Under the pieces are notes generated by a model. That model saw only the letters and a program-made list of their open reading frames with translations. It did not search any database and was not told the origin of the DNA. Shown here piece by piece: positions 7,528 through 15,665 of a stretch of 28,562 bases of DNA (its first letter is position 1; every line of letters starts with the position of its first letter). Made by a program: the position numbers and the translations under genes. Source of the stretch: Dermatophilus congolensis. GTDB taxonomy: Bacteria > Actinomycetota > Actinomycetes > Actinomycetales > Dermatophilaceae. The DNA is taken from positions 1 through 28,562 of the forward strand of contig JAUNUP010000036.1 of NCBI GenBank assembly GCA_030538115.1, read 5' to 3'.

Positions 7528-8193
7528 ATGTCCAAGCCTTCCCGCTCCGATGTCGCCCGCATGGTCGATCACACCCTGCTCAAGCCCGAGTCGACCCCGG
7601 CTCAGGTGGCCGAGCTCGCCCGTGAGGCAACCGAACTCGGCGCGTACTCGATCTGTGTCTCGCCGAACCTGCTGCCCGTGCAGGTGCCCGAAGGGGTCAA
7701 GGTCGCCACGGTCTGCGGCTTCCCCTCCGGCGCCCACCACGCCGAGGTCAAGGCGGCAGAGGCGGCCCGCTCCGTGCGCGACGGCGTCGACGAGGTCGAC
7801 ATGGTGGTGAACCTCGCGTTCGCCACGACCGACCGGTTCGACGAGGTCGAGGCCGACATCCGCGCGGTCCGCGAGGCCTGCACGGCCGATGATCGAGCCG
7901 TCGTGCTCAAGGTGATCATCGAGTCGGCGGCGCTCACCGACCGCCAGATCGTCGGCTGCTGCGAGGCCGCCGAGCGCGCGGGCGCCGACTTCGTCAAGAC
8001 CTCCACCGGTTTCCACCCCGCGGGTGGGGCCTCGGTCGAGGCAGTCGCGCTCATGGCCCGCACGGTCGGCGGACGGCTCGGGGTCAAGGCCTCCGGCGGC
8101 ATCCGCACGACGGAGGCCGCGCTCGCGATGATCGAGGCCGGCGCCACCCGCCTGGGTCTTTCGGGCACTCGCGCGGTACTCGAAGGCCTGTGA
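7528..8193 (+). CDS. deoC: Deoxyribose-phosphate aldolase
   Basis: A 221-residue class I aldolase of the usual TIM-barrel size, cleaving 2-deoxyribose-5-phosphate to glyceraldehyde-3-phosphate and acetaldehyde. The Schiff-base lysine lies in FVKTSTGF (Lys157), with the accessory lysine in VKASGGIRT (Lys188) and aspartate in VDMVVN (Asp91), the E. coli DeoC catalytic set. The start ATG 7528 follows AGGAG with six bases between. Its stop overlaps the GTG start of the downstream phosphomutase (GTGA), so the pair is co-translated. Removing deoxyribose-5-phosphate should also end the induction signal for DeoR. Confidence 0.95.
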   Translation: MSKPSRSDVARMVDHTLLKPESTPAQVAELAREATELGAYSICVSPNLLPVQVPEGVKVATVCGFPSGAHHAEVKAAEAARSVRDGVDEVDMVVNLAFATTDRFDEVEADIRAVREACTADDRAVVLKVIIESAALTDRQIVGCCEAAERAGADFVKTSTGFHPAGGASVEAVALMARTVGGRLGVKASGGIRTTEAALAMIEAGATRLGLSGTRAVLEGL

Positions 8194-9935
8194 CCGGCAT
8201 GTGCGACGCACCTGACGTAGCTGCGCTGGTCGCGAGGGCGGAGGAGTGGATCGCCCACGACCCGGCCGAAGCGACCCGCACCGAACTGTCGGCAGTCGTG
8301 GAGGCCGCCCGACGCGGTGACGAGGCCGCCGCGGCCGTTCTCGCCTCCCGATTCTCCGGCCCGCTCACGTTCGGCACGGCGGGCCTGCGGGGAGCCGTGG
8401 GAGCAGGGGAGTCCCGCATGAACACCGCGGTGGTGGCCCGCGCGACTGCGGGCCTCGTGCGCTACCTGCACGACTCGCTGGGCGAGGCGGGCAGGCCGGT
8501 GGTCGTGCTCGGGTGCGACGCGCGGCACGGCTCCACGGAATTCGTGCGCGACGCGGCGCGCGTGGTCAGCGGCGCCGGAGCCGAGGCGATCGTTCTCCCC
8601 GAACGCCTGCCCACTCCTGTGTTGGCGTTCGCGGTGCGTCACCTTGGTGCCGACGCGGGGGTCATGGTCACCGCCTCGCACAACCCGCCCGCCGACAACG
8701 GCTACAAGGTCTACCTCGGCGGCCGCCTCGCGAACAACGAGGCGTGCGGCGTGCAGATCGTGCCTCCGGCCGACGCCGACATCGCCTCCCGCATCGCCCA
8801 GGCGCCTCCCGCTGACGTGATCGCCCGTTCGAGTGAATTCGTCACGCCCGCAGGGGATGACGTGCTGCGTCGCTACCTCGATCGCGCCTCCGGCCTACGG
8901 GGAAGCAACGAATCCTCGCCCATCCGCATCGTGCTCACGCCTATGCACGGTGTCGGCGGTGAGACGGCCGTGACCGCCCTGGCCGCAGCGGGCTTCACCG
9001 ACGTGCACCTCGTACCCGAACAGGCCGACCCCGACCCGGACTTCCCGACCGTCGCCTTTCCGAACCCCGAAGAGCCGGGCGCCCTCGACCTCGCGCTGGC
9101 GCTCGCGAAGCGGGTGAGCGCCGACGTCGTCATCGCCCTCGACCCCGACGCCGACCGCTGCTCGGTCGCGATCCCGGTGGCGGACGGCGATCCCGAATCC
9201 GCATCCGAATCCGCCGGCGGATGGCGGCAGCTCAGCGGAGACGAACTCGGCGCCCTCCTAGGCGAGCAGGCTGCGAGCCGAGCCGAGCGAGATGGCCGCA
9301 CGGGTGCCCTGGCGTGCTCGGTCGTCTCCGGCCGACTGCTGGCCCGAATCGCCGCAGCCCACGGGCTCGAGCACGCGACGACGCTCACAGGTTTCAAGTG
9401 GATCGCCCGCACTCCCGACCTGCTGTTCGGCTACGAAGAGGCGATCGGCTACTGCAGCGACCCCGACTCGGTGCGAGACAAAGACGGCATCAGCGCAGCC
9501 GTTCTCGTGGCCACGCTGGTAGACGACCTGCGCCGCGAGGGCCGCACCCTGCACAACGCCCTCGACGACCTCGCCCGCGCCCACGGACTGCACGCCACCG
9601 CTCCGCTGACCTTCCGCGTCGACGACGTGAGCATCATCTCCGACGCCATGGCTCGCCTCCGCGCGAACCCGCCGACTCACCTGGCCGGGGCGAGCGTGAC
9701 CAGCGTCGTCGACCTGGCTGAGGGGCACGACGGCCTCCCGCCCACCGACGGGGTCCTGCTGCTCACCGACGCCGACGACCGCGTGATCGTGCGCCCCTCC
9801 GGCACCGAGCCCAAGCTCAAGTGCTACTTGGAGGTCGTACTCGACTGTCCGCCGCACGGCACGCCTCCGCGCGCGCAGGCCGAGGCGAGGCTCGCGGCGC
9901 TGCGTGAGGACGTCGCCGATTCGCTGGCCATCTGA
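8190..9935 (+). CDS. Phospho-sugar mutase (PGM2-like, probable phosphopentomutase)
   Basis: A 581-residue alpha-D-phosphohexomutase-superfamily enzyme. It has the entry motif FGTAGLRG (61-68), the phosphoserine loop [13 protein letters not shown] (Ser163), the metal loop DPDADR (318-323), a sugar loop [10 protein letters not shown] and the C-terminal phosphate loop RPSGTEPK (about 534-541). The GYEEAIGY variant and length resemble the PGM2/phosphopentomutase branch rather than classical GlmM or phosphoglucomutase. No deoB is seen in the window, and the gene is overlapped by the end of deoC. Interconverting deoxyribose-1-phosphate and deoxyribose-5-phosphate is therefore the most likely job (inference). 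The GTG at 8190 is used; an ATG at 8199 is an alternative. Confidence 0.9.
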   Translation: MTGMCDAPDVAALVARAEEWIAHDPAEATRTELSAVVEAARRGDEAAAAVLASRFSGPLTFGTAGLRGAVGAGESRMNTAVVARATAGLVRYLHDSLGEAGRPVVVLGCDARHGSTEFVRDAARVVSGAGAEAIVLPERLPTPVLAFAVRHLGADAGVMVTASHNPPADNGYKVYLGGRLANNEACGVQIVPPADADIASRIAQAPPADVIARSSEFVTPAGDDVLRRYLDRASGLRGSNESSPIRIVLTPMHGVGGETAVTALAAAGFTDVHLVPEQADPDPDFPTVAFPNPEEPGALDLALALAKRVSADVVIALDPDADRCSVAIPVADGDPESASESAGGWRQLSGDELGALLGEQAASRAERDGRTGALACSVVSGRLLARIAAAHGLEHATTLTGFKWIARTPDLLFGYEEAIGYCSDPDSVRDKDGISAAVLVATLVDDLRREGRTLHNALDDLARAHGLHATAPLTFRVDDVSIISDAMARLRANPPTHLAGASVTSVVDLAEGHDGLPPTDGVLLLTDADDRVIVRPSGTEPKLKCYLEVVLDCPPHGTPPRAQAEARLAALREDVADSLAI

Positions 9936-10029
9936 ATCCCGGGGGCATCCCGCGATAAGGGGGCGCGGCGGACGGGTATCGCTGAGTAGCGCTGGCATGG
10001 ATGGGTGTCGACGGGGGTGACAAGGCCGG

Positions 10030-10035
10030 TAGGCT
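10030..10035 (+). promoter_or_regulatory. Cold-shock gene promoter (-10 box)
   Basis: A TAGGCT -10 box lies about 80 bases before the cold-shock gene, with a weak -35 (TGTCGA at 10006-10011, 18-base spacer). The implied 5' leader holds a perfect 8-bp hairpin (10081-10088 with 10092-10099), ending just before the ribosome-binding site. Confidence 0.4.
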
Positions 10036-10117
10036 GGTCACAGGCAGGGCGGGCATCCGTCGCTGCCTTTTCCGCCGAGACGGCCGGTCGCACCGGCCGG
10101 TGACGAGGGTGATCTCT

Positions 10118-10516
10118 GTGCCGACTGGCAAGGTCAAGTGGTACGACGCCGACAAGGGGTTCGGCTTCGTCACCGACGACGCCGGGGGAGACGTGTTCTT
10201 GCACGCGAATTCGCTCCCCGAAGGCACGGCCACGGTTCGCCCCGGTACCCGGATCGAGTTCTCCGTGGCGCAGGGTCGCCGCGGGGCCCAGGCCATGCAG
10301 GTCACGATCGTGTCGGAGCCGCCCTCTGTGGCGCAGGCCCAGCACGCGAAGCACCGGCCCGATCCGGAGAAGATGACCGTCATCGTCGAAGATCTCATCA
10401 AGCTGCTCGACGGTGTGTCGACGCAGTTGCACAAGGGGCGTTACCCCGACAAGGCCGTGGCGGGCAAGGTCGCCGCGGTGCTGCGTGCTGTCGCCGACGA
10501 CCTCGATGGAGGGTGA
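10118..10516 (+). CDS. Cold-shock domain protein with C-terminal extension
   Basis: A 132-residue protein. Residues 1-66 are a cold-shock (OB-fold) nucleic-acid-binding domain with RNP1 KGFGFV and RNP2 DVFLH; this part binds single-stranded RNA or DNA. Residues 67-132 are an extra helical tail (MTVIVEDLIKLLDGVSTQL), absent from classic 67-residue CspA proteins. The start is the GTG at 10118 (VPTGKVKWYD), the family-typical N-terminus, with AGGG upstream. The longer in-frame reading back to 10001 has no family similarity. It is two bases from the DUF3027 gene, an arrangement recurrent in actinobacteria. Confidence 0.9.
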   Translation: MPTGKVKWYDADKGFGFVTDDAGGDVFLHANSLPEGTATVRPGTRIEFSVAQGRRGAQAMQVTIVSEPPSVAQAQHAKHRPDPEKMTVIVEDLIKLLDGVSTQLHKGRYPDKAVAGKVAAVLRAVADDLDGG

Positions 10517-10518
10517 TC

Positions 10519-11262
10519 ATGGCCGCTGTGAAGAAAGACGCGACCCTGTGCGCATCGGAGGCCGTCGACCTGGCCCGTGAGGTGGCTCAGGAGATCGCCG
10601 AGCCGGGCACGGTGGGTGACCACCTCGCCGCCGTGATGGAGAGCGACCGCCTGGCGACCCACACGTTCGACTGCACCGCGCGCGCCTACCGCGGGTGGCG
10701 CTGGTCGGTGACCCTCGCGCGCGCGCCGCGGAGCCGCAAGGTGACGGTGTGCGAGGCGGGCCTCGTGCCTGGCGACGAGGCGATCCTCTCGCCCGACTGG
10801 GTGCCGTACGCCGAGCGCCTCGCCCCCGGCGACCTGCGCGCGGGTGACGTACTCCCGTTCCGCGAGGACGACCCGTTGCTCGAGCACGGCTTCGAGGCCA
10901 CGGGCGAAGAAGACGTCGACCGCATGGCGATCTGGGAGCTCGGGCTGGGCCGCGAGCGCGTGCTGTCGGCCGAGGGCCGCGACGCCGCTGCTCAGCGCTG
11001 GTATGACGGCGACCACGGCCCCACGGCCGATGTCGCGGTCGCCTCGAAGGCGTCGTGCACGTCGTGCGGCTACTTCCTGCCGCTGGCGGGTGCGCTGAGG
11101 GCCGTATTCGGTGTCTGCGCGTGCCCGTGGTCGCCCTCCGACGGGGCTGTCGTCAGCCTCGATCACGGCTGCGGTGCCCACAGCCAAACCGATGTTGCGC
11201 GAGCCTCGTCTCCGGCGGTCTCGCGGCCGGTCGTCGACGACCTCGCGGTCGACCTCGTCTGA
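10519..11262 (+). CDS. DUF3027 family protein
   Basis: A 247-residue protein of the actinobacterial DUF3027 family, function unknown. The body shows family features WRWSVTLARAPR and VTVCEAGLVPGDEAILSPDWVPY. A cysteine-rich zinc-finger-like part near residues 180-225 contains CTSCGYFLPL, then CACPWSPSDG and HGCGAHS. The start at 10519 has GGAGG six bases upstream and follows the cold-shock stop by two bases, so both are in one operon. The putative metal site and cold-shock partner suggest a nucleic-acid-related role, which is inference only. Confidence 0.88.
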   Translation: MAAVKKDATLCASEAVDLAREVAQEIAEPGTVGDHLAAVMESDRLATHTFDCTARAYRGWRWSVTLARAPRSRKVTVCEAGLVPGDEAILSPDWVPYAERLAPGDLRAGDVLPFREDDPLLEHGFEATGEEDVDRMAIWELGLGRERVLSAEGRDAAAQRWYDGDHGPTADVAVASKASCTSCGYFLPLAGALRAVFGVCACPWSPSDGAVVSLDHGCGAHSQTDVARASSPAVSRPVVDDLAVDLV

Positions 11263-11270
11263 ATTCCGCT

Positions 11271-11304
11271 GGCAGCGAGCCCGCGTCGAAGCGGGTGGGC
11301 TGCC
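11271..11304 (+). terminator. Imperfect hairpin after the DUF3027 gene
   Basis: GGCAGC (11271-11276) pairs with GCTGCC (11299-11304), and an inner CCCGC pairs with GCGGG across a 6-base loop, with short bulges. There is no U tract. It is probably a factor-assisted terminator of the csp-DUF3027 unit. Confidence 0.45.
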
Positions 11305-11389
11305 GTCGCTCCGTTGGCGCGCTCGGTGACCGTTCGAGACGGAACCGAGCGCAGTCTGAGCCGGTTCTGAGTGCCACCTGGGTTATGGC

Positions 11390-11405
11390 TAGTGTTTGGC
11401 CCATG
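11390..11405 (+). promoter_or_regulatory. Putative leaderless promoter of the purine permease
   Basis: A TAGTGT -10 box (11390-11395) is followed by seven bases and then the ATG at 11403. No ribosome-binding sequence precedes the ATG, so the transcript probably starts at or next to the start codon. The -35 is weak (TTCTGA, 11365-11370). Confidence 0.45.
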
Positions 11406-12884
11406 CCGACAGCCCCACCCTCACAACAGGCCGTTGCCCGCGGTCCGATCGACCGCTACTTCCGCATCACCGAGCGTGGCTCGTCGATGTCGCGGGAGGT
11501 CCGAGGCGGCCTGGCCACGTTCTTCACGATGGCGTACATCGTCGTTCTCAACCCCTTGATCATCGGCCTGGTGCAAGACGGCACCGGCCAGTTCCTCGGA
11601 GGCGGTGGCGCGCCCGACCTCGGCAAGGTCGCGGCAGCCACGGCGCTGGTCGCGGGGGTGATGACGATCCTCATGGGTGTCGTCGCCAACTTCCCGCTCG
11701 CGCTCGCGGCGGGGCTGGGGCTCAACGCCTTCGTCGCCTTCTCGCTGGCCGCGCTACCAGGCATGACCTGGGCCGACGCGATGGGCCTGGTCGTACTCGA
11801 GGGTCTGGTCATCCTGCTACTGGTGCTCACCGGCTTCCGCGAGGCGGTCTTCCACGCGATCCCGGCGCAGCTCAAGACCGCGATCAGCGTGGGCATCGGC
11901 CTGTTCATCACACTGGTCGGCCTGTACGACGCGGGCATCGTGCGTAAGGCCCCGGCGACGCCGGTGCAGCTCGGCCCGGGTGGCTTCCTCGCGGGCTGGC
12001 CGAGCCTCGTGTTCGTGCTGGGCTTGCTGGCCATCGTCGTGATGATGGTGCGCCAGGTGAAGGGCGCGATTCTGTACGGCATAACGGGCGCCACCGTGCT
12101 GGCGATCGTCGTCGAGGCGATCTTCAAGGTCGGCGGACAGACCGATTCGACGGGCGAGGTCGTCAACCCCACCGGGTGGGGCCTGAACATCCCGCGCCTG
12201 CCCGACTCCGTCGTCGCGATGCCCGACTTCGGCCTTCTCGGCCACTTCAACCTGCTCGGCTCGATCGAGAAGATCGGCATCGTCTCGGTCGTGCTGCTCG
12301 TGTTCACGCTCATGCTCGCCGACTTCTTCGACACGATGGGCACGATGGTCGCCATCGGCGCCGAGGCCGACCTTCTCGACGAGGAGGGTAACCCGCCGAA
12401 CACCCGCGCGATCCTCGTCATCGACTCCTGTGCCGCCATCGCCGGTGGCGCAGCGGGCACCAGCAGCAACACGGCCTACATCGAATCGACCTCCGGTGTC
12501 GCCGAGGGCGCTCGCACGGGCTTCGCCTCCGTCGTCACGGGCCTGATGTTCTTGCTCGCCACGTTCGCGTCGCCCCTGGTCGAGATCGTGCCCTACGAGG
12601 CCGCCACACCTGCCCTCGTCATCGTCGGCTTCCTGATGATGCAGCAGGTCACGGGCATCGACTGGCAGGACATGGAGATCGCGATCCCCGCCTTCCTGAC
12701 GATCGTGCTCATGCCGTTCACGTACTCGATCACCGCGGGCATCGGCGCCGGGTTCGTGGCCTACGTCGCGATCAAGGTCGCCCGTGGCAAAGCAGGCACG
12801 CTGCACCCGCTCATGTGGCTGGTCTCGCTGCTGTTCATCGTCTACTTCGCCATGGACCCGATCCAGAACGCTTTCGGCGTCTGA
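11403..12884 (+). CDS. NCS2 purine permease (AzgA/GhxP type)
   Basis: A 493-residue transporter of the nucleobase-cation symporter-2 superfamily, AzgA-like branch, expected to import hypoxanthine, guanine or adenine. It has many membrane segments. Signature parts include GLATFFTMAYIVVLNPLI (first helix), ALAAGLGLNAFVAFS, DFFDTMGTMVAIGAEADL (substrate-binding helix region) and GTSSNTAYIESTSGVAEGARTG. Its length fits the family. The start at 11403 is supported by the -10 box close upstream and by the typical N-terminal IDRYFRITERGSSMSREVRGG; an open frame upstream runs through DUF3027 in another frame and is not used. Substrate cannot be fixed from sequence. Confidence 0.92.
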   Translation: MPTAPPSQQAVARGPIDRYFRITERGSSMSREVRGGLATFFTMAYIVVLNPLIIGLVQDGTGQFLGGGGAPDLGKVAAATALVAGVMTILMGVVANFPLALAAGLGLNAFVAFSLAALPGMTWADAMGLVVLEGLVILLLVLTGFREAVFHAIPAQLKTAISVGIGLFITLVGLYDAGIVRKAPATPVQLGPGGFLAGWPSLVFVLGLLAIVVMMVRQVKGAILYGITGATVLAIVVEAIFKVGGQTDSTGEVVNPTGWGLNIPRLPDSVVAMPDFGLLGHFNLLGSIEKIGIVSVVLLVFTLMLADFFDTMGTMVAIGAEADLLDEEGNPPNTRAILVIDSCAAIAGGAAGTSSNTAYIESTSGVAEGARTGFASVVTGLMFLLATFASPLVEIVPYEAATPALVIVGFLMMQQVTGIDWQDMEIAIPAFLTIVLMPFTYSITAGIGAGFVAYVAIKVARGKAGTLHPLMWLVSLLFIVYFAMDPIQNAFGV

Positions 12885-12904
12885 CCTGGCGTTTCGCCCG
12901 CTGT

Positions 12905-12941
12905 CTCCGCCCGTATCCCGGCACTTCGGGTGCGGGCGGAG
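12905..12941 (+). terminator. Permease terminator hairpin
   Basis: CTCCGCCCG (12905-12913) pairs perfectly with CGGGCGGAG (12933-12941), with an inner CCCG/CGGG stem. It starts 20 bases after the permease stop codon. Confidence 0.7.
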
Positions 12942-12954
12942 GCGTACCCGGGAC

Positions 12955-12960
12955 TAGGCT
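12955..12960 (+). promoter_or_regulatory. -10 box of the microprotein gene
   Basis: TAGGCT lies 53 bases upstream of the microprotein ATG and after the permease terminator. No clear -35 is seen. Confidence 0.35.
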
Positions 12961-13013
12961 GGGGCGCAGTGCCGGCAACGATTTGCTCTCGAATCGCTCA
13001 AGAGAGGTGTCAC

Positions 13014-13097
13014 ATGACCCCGAAGACCCGCAGAGTCGTCGTCATCGTCGCGCTCGTGGCGATGCTGGGCGCCGTGATTATTGCGCCGATGTTCTGA
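13014..13097 (+). CDS. 27-residue membrane microprotein
   Basis: A short gene for MTPKTRRVVVIVALVAML plus nine further residues (GAVIIAPMF). It has a positively charged start (Lys4, Arg6, Arg7) followed by one continuous hydrophobic helix, so it should insert with the N-terminus inside. AGAGG lies six to seven bases before the ATG. It sits between the permease terminator and a convergent hypothetical gene, with its own TAGGCT box upstream. The combination of ribosome-binding site, membrane-helix pattern and isolated position makes it credible. No function is recognised; small single-helix proteins often modulate larger membrane complexes. Confidence 0.6.
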   Translation: MTPKTRRVVVIVALVAMLGAVIIAPMF

Positions 13098-13103
13098 CGC
13101 AGC

Positions 13104-13703
13104 TCAGCGCTGGGGCGGATTCTTCTGCGTCGGCGGCTCGGTAGGCCAGGTGGCGTTGCGGCGCACCGTGGGCAGATCGGAGACGGGCGGCAGGTCGTCG
13201 AAGCCACGCGCCGGGGAGTCCTGAGTACTCGACATGGGTTTGCCAGGCTTGCTGAGCTTGCCCGGCTTGCGCCGCAGGGGCCCACGGCCGGCCAGCCGCT
13301 GCTTCCACATACCCGCCCGGTCAGGCGTGGGCGGGATGTGCCGGGTAGGGGGCTCGTCCGCGATGTCAGCGCCCGCGGCGTCGGGGCGCAGTCGCCGCGA
13401 CAGGTCGTAGTGCGCGAGCAGTCTGTCCATCGGGGTGCGCACGACCGGATGCGTGGCCACCGGCGCGGAGCCGCTGAACACCACGTACACGCGGGTGTCG
13501 CCGTCGAACACCGGCAGAACCGAGCCGTCGATGAGCTGACCTGCGTGTTCGAAGGCCATCGCGCGGTGATTGCGCTGGTGCATCTGGCGACGAGTCAACT
13601 CCTGCACGGCGCCCTTGTTCTTGAGCAGGCCCTGATAGGCAATCGGCCCGTACGTGATGCCGAGGCGAACGAGCTGGCGAATGAGCGCGTTGCGGTTGGC
13701 CAA
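13104..13703 (-). CDS. Conserved actinobacterial hypothetical protein
   Basis: A 199-residue protein without a recognised domain. Residues 1-110 look folded (GITYGPIAYQGLLKNK, then DGSVLPVFDGDTRVYVVFSG and PMDRLLAHYDLSRR). Residues 110-199 are Pro/Arg/Lys-rich and probably disordered and basic. The start is TTG at 13703, with GGAG eight bases upstream; a nearby ATG at 13717 is in another frame. It converges on the microprotein gene, with stops six bases apart. The ordered first half resembles proteins seen widely in actinomycetes, but no role can be given. Confidence 0.75.
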   Translation of the reverse strand: MANRNALIRQLVRLGITYGPIAYQGLLKNKGAVQELTRRQMHQRNHRAMAFEHAGQLIDGSVLPVFDGDTRVYVVFSGSAPVATHPVVRTPMDRLLAHYDLSRRLRPDAAGADIADEPPTRHIPPTPDRAGMWKQRLAGRGPLRRKPGKLSKPGKPMSSTQDSPARGFDDLPPVSDLPTVRRNATWPTEPPTQKNPPQR

Positions 13704-13809
13704 CGGGGCGGCTCCATCCTGTGACTCGTGGGTGTGAATGGCTGTCGACGTCCGCCGACGGCCTCGACGGTACCGGACGTCGCCGGTGTTCGCCTGCGCC
13801 CGGTGCGTC

Positions 13810-13824
13810 TACTGTCTTGTCATG
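13810..13824 (+). promoter_or_regulatory. Putative leaderless promoter of pdxH
   Basis: TACTGT (13810-13815) followed by six bases and the pdxH ATG. No ribosome-binding site is present. The upstream -35 is weak (GTGTTC-like). Geometry matches leaderless actinobacterial genes. Confidence 0.5.
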
Positions 13825-14496
13825 AGTGCAGCATCGAGCCCCCGCTGGGACTACCGAGGCGTCGGCATCGACGACGGCGGAGTTCCGGCCACGCCGTGGC
13901 CGCTGTTCGCCGACTGGGTCGACCTGGTCGTGAGTTCGGTCGGAGTCGACCCCGCTCTCCATGAGCCCCTCGCGATGGCTGTCGCGACAGTCGACGCCGA
14001 CGGTGTGCCCGACGTGCGCGAGGTGCTCATGCGCTTCTTCGACCCGTCGGGGCCCGGGTTCGTCTCGAGCGAACGCTCCGCCAAGCTGCGGCAACTGCGT
14101 GCGACGGGCGTGATCGCAGCCTCGCTCACCTGGACCCCGCTGTTCCGCGCCGTGCGCCTGCGCGGGGTGCCGGTCGACATCGACCGAAGCACCTCGGAGG
14201 AGTACTGGCACAACCGGCCCTGGGGAGCCAAGATCGCCGCGCTGGCGTCGAGCCAGTCGTCGCCGGTGGCCTCGCGCGCCGAGTTGGAGACCGCCTTCGA
14301 GCGCGCTGCGGAGCGGTGGCCCGAGGGAGGCGAGGTGCCGGTGCCCGACGACTGGGCAGCGATCCGCGTGCACCCGAGATCGGTGGAGTTCTGGGTCGGG
14401 CGGCCCGACCGTCTGCATGACAGGTTCAGGTACGTGCGTGACGAGCCCGGCGACCTCGACGCCCCCGGGTGGACGCACGAGCGCCTACAGCCCTGA
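13822..14496 (+). CDS. pdxH: Pyridoxamine 5'-phosphate oxidase
   Basis: A 224-residue FMN enzyme that oxidises pyridoxamine/pyridoxine 5'-phosphate to pyridoxal 5'-phosphate. The FMN-binding split-barrel features are clear: REVLMRFFDPSGPGFVSSER then SAKLRQL (residues about 55-80), RAVRLRGVPVDI, SEEYWHNRPWGAKIAA with the ASSQSSPV segment, and the C-terminal substrate-binding dimerisation part VEFWVGRPDRLHDRFRY. Length and order match the family. The ATG at 13822 is used; reading back to 13738 has no support. It probably starts on a leaderless transcript and ends at a strong palindromic terminator. Confidence 0.93.
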   Translation: MSAASSPRWDYRGVGIDDGGVPATPWPLFADWVDLVVSSVGVDPALHEPLAMAVATVDADGVPDVREVLMRFFDPSGPGFVSSERSAKLRQLRATGVIAASLTWTPLFRAVRLRGVPVDIDRSTSEEYWHNRPWGAKIAALASSQSSPVASRAELETAFERAAERWPEGGEVPVPDDWAAIRVHPRSVEFWVGRPDRLHDRFRYVRDEPGDLDAPGWTHERLQP

Positions 14497-14813
14497 CGCG
14501 CGCTGTCTGCACAGTCCGCGACTGCGCGAGGGCAGCGTTTGGGCGCTGCGAGGGCATGCGCATGAGGGCGTACGCGAGAGGGCGGTGTGAGGGCATAAAG
14601 GGAGGCGGGGCCGTGCACGGCCCCGCCTCCGATGGCCGGCGACACAGGGGGGATCGCCGGCGGGGTCGTCTCGAGCACGACCCGGGTGGCGTCACCTTCG
14701 GCGGTCGGGGATCCGCTCGGTGATCGCTCTAGAAACTCTAGTGCCGCAGAATTACTCCCGCAACGGTAGCGGCGCTCTGGTTCTGTCGCGGACCGAATGA
14801 GAGGGTGGCCTGT
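14497..14813 (+). other. 317-base intergenic region before the DtxR gene
   Basis: No gene is seen. It holds five GAGGGC hexamers (14528, 14550, 14564, 14578, 14589), then a 30-base perfect palindrome (14601-14630), then a 13-base inverted repeat CTAGA-AAC-TCTAG (14729-14741), and the ribosome-binding site of the regulator gene (GAGAGGG). Confidence 0.8.
14601..14630 (+). terminator. 30-bp perfect palindrome, pdxH terminator
   Basis: Two 15-base arms beginning GGAGGCGGGGCC meet with no unpaired loop beyond the turn. It follows pdxH by about 100 bases. Very stable hairpin, no U tract. Confidence 0.7.
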
Positions 14814-15539
14814 GTGAGCAATCTGATCGATACCACCGAGATGTACCTGCGTACGATCCTCGAACTCGAAGAAGAGGGCGTGCCGGCGCTTCGGGCGCGC
14901 ATCGCCGAACGTCTCGACCATTCCGGCCCCACCGTCTCGCAGACCGTGGCCCGCATGGAACGTGACGGTCTGCTCACGGTTCTCGGCGATCGGACCCTCG
15001 AGCTCTCGACTTCGGGGCGCGAGCGGGCCACGCGCGTGATGCGTAAACACCGCATCGCCGAGCGGCTCCTCATCGAGGTCATCGGGCTCGAATACGAGCA
15101 CGTGCACGAAGAGGCGTGCAGGTGGGAGCACGTGATGAGCGACAGGGTCGAGGCCAAGATCCTCGCCCTTCTCGGCGATCACGCGCACAGCCCGTACGGC
15201 AACCCGATTCCGGGCCTCGGCCAGTTCGGTGGCCAAGACAGGCCCCCCGCGCCGCTCACGCGCGTCGCAGCGGTGCCTGACGGCTCCGTGGTGGTTCTCG
15301 CCAGCATCGGTGAGCCGCTGCAGTCGGAGCAAGACATCCTCACCCAGATGGCGCAGGCCGGAGTCGTACCGGGCGCCTCGATAACGACCCGCCGCGAAGG
15401 CTCCGGGGTCGTCGTGCATGGCGTGGATACGCCCGCCGACCAGGCGCTCTGGCTCGACGGCGAACTCGCAGGCTTCCTCTTCGTCGACCCCGTCGACGGT
15501 GCGCGCGCCGACAGCGATGCCGCCGGGGCCTCTGCCTGA
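14814..15539 (+). CDS. ideR: DtxR/IdeR-type iron-dependent regulator
   Basis: A 241-residue metal-activated repressor. It has an N-terminal winged helix (residues 1-73, DHSGPTVSQTVARMERDGLL), a dimerisation and metal domain (74-140) and a C-terminal SH3-like domain (about 155-230). The residues known as metal ligands in Corynebacterium diphtheriae DtxR fall on the same numbers here: Met10, His79, Glu83, His98, Cys102, Glu105 and His106. The cysteine at 102 argues for the iron-type DtxR/IdeR rather than the manganese-type MntR. The start is the GTG at 14814, seven bases after GAGAGGG. No iron-uptake gene is near, so it probably acts genome-wide. Confidence 0.92.
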   Translation: MSNLIDTTEMYLRTILELEEEGVPALRARIAERLDHSGPTVSQTVARMERDGLLTVLGDRTLELSTSGRERATRVMRKHRIAERLLIEVIGLEYEHVHEEACRWEHVMSDRVEAKILALLGDHAHSPYGNPIPGLGQFGGQDRPPAPLTRVAAVPDGSVVVLASIGEPLQSEQDILTQMAQAGVVPGASITTRREGSGVVVHGVDTPADQALWLDGELAGFLFVDPVDGARADSDAAGASA

Positions 15540-15665
15540 GAGGGTTTTCCACAACCCTGCCTTTCTGCTGCAGATGTCAAGACTTCTGTGGGTGACGCCT
15601 GCAGGGTGAGCTCAACATCGGCAAGCCTTCACGCATCCGATTCGTGATGTCGAAAGGGCTGCGTG

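Noticed and set aside
13851..15554. 567-codon minus-strand open frame opposite pdxH and ideR
   Set aside because: It crosses two well-supported genes and the terminator palindrome, and has no recognisable domain.
15540..15665. Possible c-di-AMP riboswitch before the NlpC/P60 gene
   Set aside because: Such genes often carry one, but the gap is too short and the conserved ydaO-type blocks could not be found.
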